From positions 124,001-188,000 of the forward strand of contig NZ_CP007445.1 of the NCBI RefSeq assembly GCF_000599985.1: a DNA stretch of 64,000 nt, read 5' to 3'. How positions within the stretch are numbered: position 1 is the stretch's first letter; every line of letters starts with the position of its first letter. This stretch comes from Gilliamella apicola (GTDB lineage Bacteria; Pseudomonadota; Gammaproteobacteria; Enterobacterales; Orbaceae). Of this stretch, positions 60,930 to 64,000 are shown piece after piece. The notes under the pieces were generated by a model. It was not told the DNA's origin and searched no databases. It saw only the letters and a list, made by a program, of their open reading frames with translations. The position numbers and the translations under genes are program-made.

Positions 60930-61586
60930 ATGCAAGCAAAGGGTATTTTATTTGATTTAGATGGGACATTAGTCAATTCATTACCAGCAGTTGAGCGCTG
61001 CTGGTTAGTATTTGCTGATCGTCATAAACTTAATCATTCCTATGTATTAAAAACCATTCATGGTCGTAAAGCTATCGATAATATAAAACTATTTTTACCT
61101 AATAAACCTGAAAGTTTCATCGAACAAGAGCATCGTTGGGTGGAACAATTAGAGGCTGAAGATATAAAAGATATTGATGAAATATCTGGAGCTAGTCATT
61201 TCTTACGACAATTATCTTCACTTAATATTCCTTGGGGAATTGTAACTTCTGGTACAAAAAAAGTAGCTAATTCTCGCTTTAGTATTCTCAATGTAGCTAA
61301 ACCAAAAGTTTTTATTACTGGTGAAATGGTTATTAATACTAAACCCGCTCCTGATGGTTATTTACAAGGAGCAAATTTACTCGGATTACCTACTAATGAG
61401 TGTATTGTTTTTGAAGATTCAAAAGCGGGTATTGAATCTGCATTTAATGCACAGTGTCAAATTATTAGTGTTAACTGTCCTAATTCACTTGATGATAATT
61501 GTATGTTAAATATTGATTCTTTTGATGAGCTAGTAATAAAAAAATTAAACGAGAACGATTTTGAAATATTAAAAAGTAATATATAA
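60930..61586 (+). CDS. hxpA: HAD-family sugar phosphatase, HxpA/YfbT-like
   Basis: 218 residues. KGILFDLDGTLVNSLPAVERCW carries the DxDGT nucleophile (Asp9, Asp11); IPWGIVTSGTKKVANSRF and VFEDSKAGIESAFNA complete HAD motifs II-IV. It is similar throughout to E. coli YfbT, which dephosphorylates sugar phosphates. The ATG at 60930 is one base after the gatY stop, so it is cotranscribed and may relieve sugar-phosphate stress. Confidence 0.88.
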   Translation: MQAKGILFDLDGTLVNSLPAVERCWLVFADRHKLNHSYVLKTIHGRKAIDNIKLFLPNKPESFIEQEHRWVEQLEAEDIKDIDEISGASHFLRQLSSLNIPWGIVTSGTKKVANSRFSILNVAKPKVFITGEMVINTKPAPDGYLQGANLLGLPTNECIVFEDSKAGIESAFNAQCQIISVNCPNSLDDNCMLNIDSFDELVIKKLNENDFEILKSNI

Positions 61587-61661
61587 AACATAATTGATAA
61601 ACTTATTTATTGTTTTATTTAAGTAACAGTTTAATACCAAAGTATTTTTGCCGTGTAATTA

Positions 61662-61705
61662 TTGATAATATGTTCAATACTTGCTTAATTTGAACATATT
61701 ATCAA
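61662..61705. other. 16-bp inverted repeat after the gat operon
   Basis: TTGATAATATGTTCAA (61662-61677) and TTGAACATATTATCAA (61690-61705) are perfect inverted copies with a 12-nt loop. It lies between convergent hxpA and the agp remnant. No strong U run on either strand; it may be a terminator for both or a mobile-element scar. Confidence 0.6.
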
Positions 61706-61710
61706 CGGAG

Positions 61711-62190
61711 TTACACATTATTTATATTGCCGATGATTTGTTTAAAGGTCGAAAATGAACAAAAACCCATTGTATTAGTTGGACAATTTTCCATTGCTAA
61801 TGTTACTTTATAGGGTGGATTGTTACGATTTAATTGGGTCAAATTTCGGATTTGATCGGTTGATTGATAAAAATATTCAATTTTCATCAATGCTTCACCA
61901 CTATGATTATCACGCCATTTTTGGAACACTATTTTGCCACCAATAGGTGTCGTTTCAAATTGATCGGGTAGTGTATAAGATTTAATTTTTAGTGCTGAAA
62001 ATAATGATGCTACATTTGAATAATGACCGACTAAAAAAGTAAATTTGGTATGATTTTTTTCATAGAAAGTCTGATTAATATAGTTAATTAAATTTGCGGC
62101 AACCTGTTTAGGAATCTTATTTTTTATAATTGAATTGATGTAGTTTTTATCAAATAAAGGTCTATCAGAAGCAAAAGTTTTATTTATCAT
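61711..62190 (-). pseudogene. agp: Glucose-1-phosphatase, C-terminal remnant
   Basis: 159 residues matching only the C-terminal 40% of Agp (about 413 aa), a periplasmic histidine acid phosphatase: TPIGGKIVFQKWRDN, LMKIEYFYQSTDQIRN, VTLAMENCPTNTMGFCSF. The N-terminal half with the catalytic RHGxR motif and the signal peptide are absent, and the HD catalytic pair of the VGHDSN motif is VGHYSN here. The frame begins with an ATG 4 nt into the end of a broken HTH remnant. It cannot be an active phosphatase, although the frame itself is open. Confidence 0.85.
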
Positions 62191-62367
62191 TGCTCTCCAT
62201 AAGAGCGTAATACACAGCCTTTTTGCTCTAAATGGCGAAGATCATTACCAATTGTGACTGTAGAGACTTTAAAAAGTTTACTCAATTTATTCACACGGTA
62301 TTTTCTTAACCCAGTAAATAGATAATTTTTTCTCGACGCTGTAGAGTGTTCATGATTTCATTAGTCA
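62187..62367 (-). pseudogene. Broken DeoR-family HTH (AgaR-like) remnant
   Basis: The minus strand from ATG 62367 (or 62353) reads TNEIMNTLQRREKIIYLLG and meets TAA. Shifting frame just there gives RKYRVNKLSKLFKVSTVTIGNDLRHLEQKG then CVLRSYGEQ and a stop at 62187-62189. Together these form a DeoR-family N-terminal DNA-binding domain, closest in wording to AgaR (VSTVTIRNDL). A frameshift separates the halves and the whole sensor domain is missing. Confidence 0.75.
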
Positions 62368-62387
62368 TAAATTTTCAATTCATTAAA

Positions 62388-62616
62388 CTTTCATTTTTTA
62401 TTGGATTTGAATATATATAAAGAATTAAAAATGATAAATAAGTCACAAAATAGATTATGCATAGAAAAACCTAAAAATCATTTCATTTGAAACGAAATGA
62501 AAGAATAAAAATAAAATTAGATTTTAGATAAAAAACTATTATTATTTTTATTCAAATGGTTAATGAAAAGATAAAAAATTATTTGAATAAGAAATGAAAG
62601 TATATAATTTCATTTT
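62388..62616. promoter_or_regulatory. Orphan DeoR/AgaR-like operator palindromes
   Basis: CTTTCATTTTTT at 62388-62399, CATTTCATTTGAAACGAAATG around 62479-62499 followed by AAAG (minus strand CTTTCATTTCGTTTC), and AAATGAAA-N8-TTTCATTT at 62592-62615, a perfect inverted repeat. AgaR operators have the form TTTCGTTTnTTTC as recalled. They sit upstream of the HTH remnant. No intact gene uses them obviously; 62617-62762 holds nothing else recognised. Confidence 0.45.
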
Positions 62617-62722
62617 ATAAAGTGATGTCCACTAAAAATTTGATCATTAGATTTGAAATAATGATAATTTTGGTGAGATTTAACGTGAAAAATTATTTAA
62701 ATGAAAAAATCGAGGATAGGAA

Positions 62723-62753
62723 GTTATTGAAACCATATTATAGTTTCAATAAC
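62723..62753. other. Hairpin after the ABC permease gene
   Basis: GTTATTGAAAC (62723-62733) pairs with GTTTCAATAAC (62743-62753), an 11-bp perfect stem. It lies 10 nt beyond the permease stop, so it probably ends that transcript although there is no U run. Confidence 0.6.
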
Positions 62754-62762
62754 TTGTATTTT

Positions 62763-63932
62763 TTAATTCAATTCTGGCTGTGCAGCAGGTTTTTTAACTT
62801 GGTTAAAAACTATCATTACAACAAATGCAATAACGGTTAAATAAATAATAAACATCCCATATGTGGACATCATATCAATGAGTGAACGACCACGCATAGC
62901 GATATCACGGAAAAAACGGAATAACCAAACTAAAGGGAAAGCATGGCTAACATAATAAGCCCAGATTGGCATAATACCTACAGCCATTGTTGATCCACCC
63001 ATAATAAAACCTGGAGGTACTAAAAATATCATTTTACTTGCACCTTCACCTGGATTATTAGTTTTCCAAGAAAGTAAAAAACCTAACCAACCAAATGCTA
63101 GTCCAGTCATAAATATACTAGGTACAAACACGAAGTAGTTACCATCAAAACGCAATTGTCCAAATAAAACAAGTACTGCGGTAATCAATGTTAATCCGGT
63201 AGTATAAAATAAGGCATAAGGTATTGTTCTTGCTAATAAAGCGACAAAGCCTCTTTCTAAAACGGTATTCCACATTCCAGTAATTTTTAAGCGACCTATA
63301 ATCATCAATGATGTTAATCCATATGTTAAAGATGAGAAAAAGTAAACAAAATAGATGATGGTTGAAATTGTTGATGAACTTGCTGGATTAAATAGATTAC
63401 GGGATTTTAGCTGCATAGGTGATAAGGTAGCTTCAGTGCCTTCTCGACCAAAGCCTAATGACGAAACTTTACCCACACTTAATTCTGCACCTAATTCAGG
63501 TATATATTCGTTGAGATTTTGAAGTACTTTAGCATTTTGGGCTTCATTCGTATCATCTGAAAAGTAACCTAAACGAACAGTCTGGTCTCCTTTTTTTAAA
63601 CTCTTTTCCAATCCTTTAGGAATATATAAAACACCTAAATTACGATCATGAGAAACCAAAGTTATAGGGTTAACAGGCGATCTGATTACTTCAGAAACTT
63701 CAATGTAAGAAGAAGTATTTATTTTACTAATTAATTCAGTCGAATAATTAGATCCATCAAGGTCTATAACTGCAATTTTACCTTCAAATACCGAACCATG
63801 ACTGAGTACAATAGAGAAAATAAGCGCAACAATAGCAGCTAACCCTATAGCAACTTTGTAATACGGGATAAAGTGGCCTGATAACATTGCATCAAGCTCT
63901 TCTTGAATAGATTTAATGATGTTTTGCATCAT
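62763..63932 (-). CDS. ABC-2 type transporter permease (YhhJ/YhiI-system-like)
   Basis: 389 residues. One N-terminal helix (YYKVAIGLAAIVALIFSIVL), a large periplasmic domain of about 140 residues (AVIDLDGSNYSTELISKI), then about five helices (FVYFFSSLTYGLTSLMIIG, LTLITAVLVLFGQL, FVVMIVFNQV): the ABC2_membrane_3 layout. It follows an HlyD-type adaptor gene with an ATGA overlap, so adaptor and permease form one tripartite exporter. An ATPase gene is not seen in the window. Substrate unknown. Confidence 0.85.
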   Translation of the reverse strand: MMQNIIKSIQEELDAMLSGHFIPYYKVAIGLAAIVALIFSIVLSHGSVFEGKIAVIDLDGSNYSTELISKINTSSYIEVSEVIRSPVNPITLVSHDRNLGVLYIPKGLEKSLKKGDQTVRLGYFSDDTNEAQNAKVLQNLNEYIPELGAELSVGKVSSLGFGREGTEATLSPMQLKSRNLFNPASSSTISTIIYFVYFFSSLTYGLTSLMIIGRLKITGMWNTVLERGFVALLARTIPYALFYTTGLTLITAVLVLFGQLRFDGNYFVFVPSIFMTGLAFGWLGFLLSWKTNNPGEGASKMIFLVPPGFIMGGSTMAVGIMPIWAYYVSHAFPLVWLFRFFRDIAMRGRSLIDMMSTYGMFIIYLTVIAFVVMIVFNQVKKPAAQPELN

Positions 63933-64000
63933 TGTTCAACCTCAAGTGTCATTCCAGTTAATAGTTTTGGAATTGATTCAATATATATTCTGACCTGATA
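63929..64000 (-). CDS. HlyD-family periplasmic adaptor, C-terminal end (runs off right edge)
   Basis: Minus-strand reading gives YQVRIYIESIPKLLTGMTLE then VEQ and a TGA at 63929-63931. The LxxGMTxxV ending is typical of membrane-fusion proteins such as HlyD/EmrA/MacA. The stop overlaps the permease start (ATGA). Only 23 residues are in the window, so the call leans on the neighbour and the motif. Confidence 0.65.
   Translation of the reverse strand, partial: YQVRIYIESIPKLLTGMTLEVEQ

Noticed and set aside
62622-62840. 72-codon open frame on the plus strand
   Set aside because: It runs antisense into the permease 3' end, has no ribosome site, and has low-complexity composition.

Overview
This is an AT-rich (about one-third GC by eye) gammaproteobacterial chromosome segment. 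Protein matches recalled from Escherichia coli are close throughout: UbiU/UbiV, MetC, PepB, NfuA, Slt-TrpR, the isc operon and the S10-spc-alpha ribosomal supercluster. The low GC, the sugar-PTS content and the reduced, partly decayed accessory genes suggest a host-associated relative such as the Orbaceae (Gilliamella-like bee-gut symbionts). That placement is inference; no 16S gene lies in the window. No tRNA, rRNA, transposase, integrase or CRISPR array was seen.

Layout. 1-3.8 kb: 5' end of csdA, ubiV and ubiU (anaerobic ubiquinone hydroxylation), then suhB with a boxA-like leader. 3.9-12.4 kb: HxlR regulator, copper ATPase copA, metC-tilS, a phosphopantetheinyl transferase, a tyrosine phosphatase and pepB. 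12.4-15.6 kb: two Sel1-repeat secreted proteins in tandem; a 3' fragment of ppiA sits between them, showing that a sel1-plus-ppiA-3'-end block was copied. 15.9-20.6 kb: gntX-nfuA, rob-like regulator, slt-trpR. 20.65-26 kb: iscRSUA-hscBA-fdx behind two abutting IscR type-1 sites. 26-28.2 kb: psuK (HTH-kinase fusion) and psuG. 28.3-42.3 kb: S10, spc and alpha ribosomal operons with secY, rpmJ and rpoA, and with recognisable promoters and L4/S4-type leaders. 42.4-52.2 kb: slyX, radC, slyD, ppnP, fabI, tehB, fmt, a small membrane protein, a YfbS-type transporter, poxB. 52.2-54.5 kb: edd (broken) and gntK (intact, with a GntR operator). 54.5-61.6 kb: a galactitol PTS operon. 61.7-62.4 kb: remnants of agp and of a DeoR-family regulator. 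62.7-64 kb: an ABC-2 permease and the end of an HlyD-type adaptor.

How the genes work together. The isc operon and nfuA build Fe-S clusters that serve UbiU/UbiV and ferredoxin; intact Edd would also have needed one. The gat block encodes a complete route: galactitol uptake and phosphorylation (gatABC), oxidation to tagatose-6-phosphate (gatD), a LacC-type kinase to tagatose-1,6-bisphosphate, and a GatY-type aldolase to triose phosphates, under a DeoR-family repressor and probable CRP control. No gatZ is present. GntK can make 6-phosphogluconate, but edd carries an in-frame TGA, two in-frame deletions and a TTG start, so the Entner-Doudoroff route looks lost.

No clearly new biological system was seen. 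The most unusual items are the sel1/ppiA duplication, where non-coding DNA is better conserved than the coding DNA beside it; the edd decay; the LacC-for-GatZ galactitol operon; and the agp/deoR graveyard with orphan operator-like palindromes. All family assignments come from memory of homologous proteins and motifs; no database search was run.
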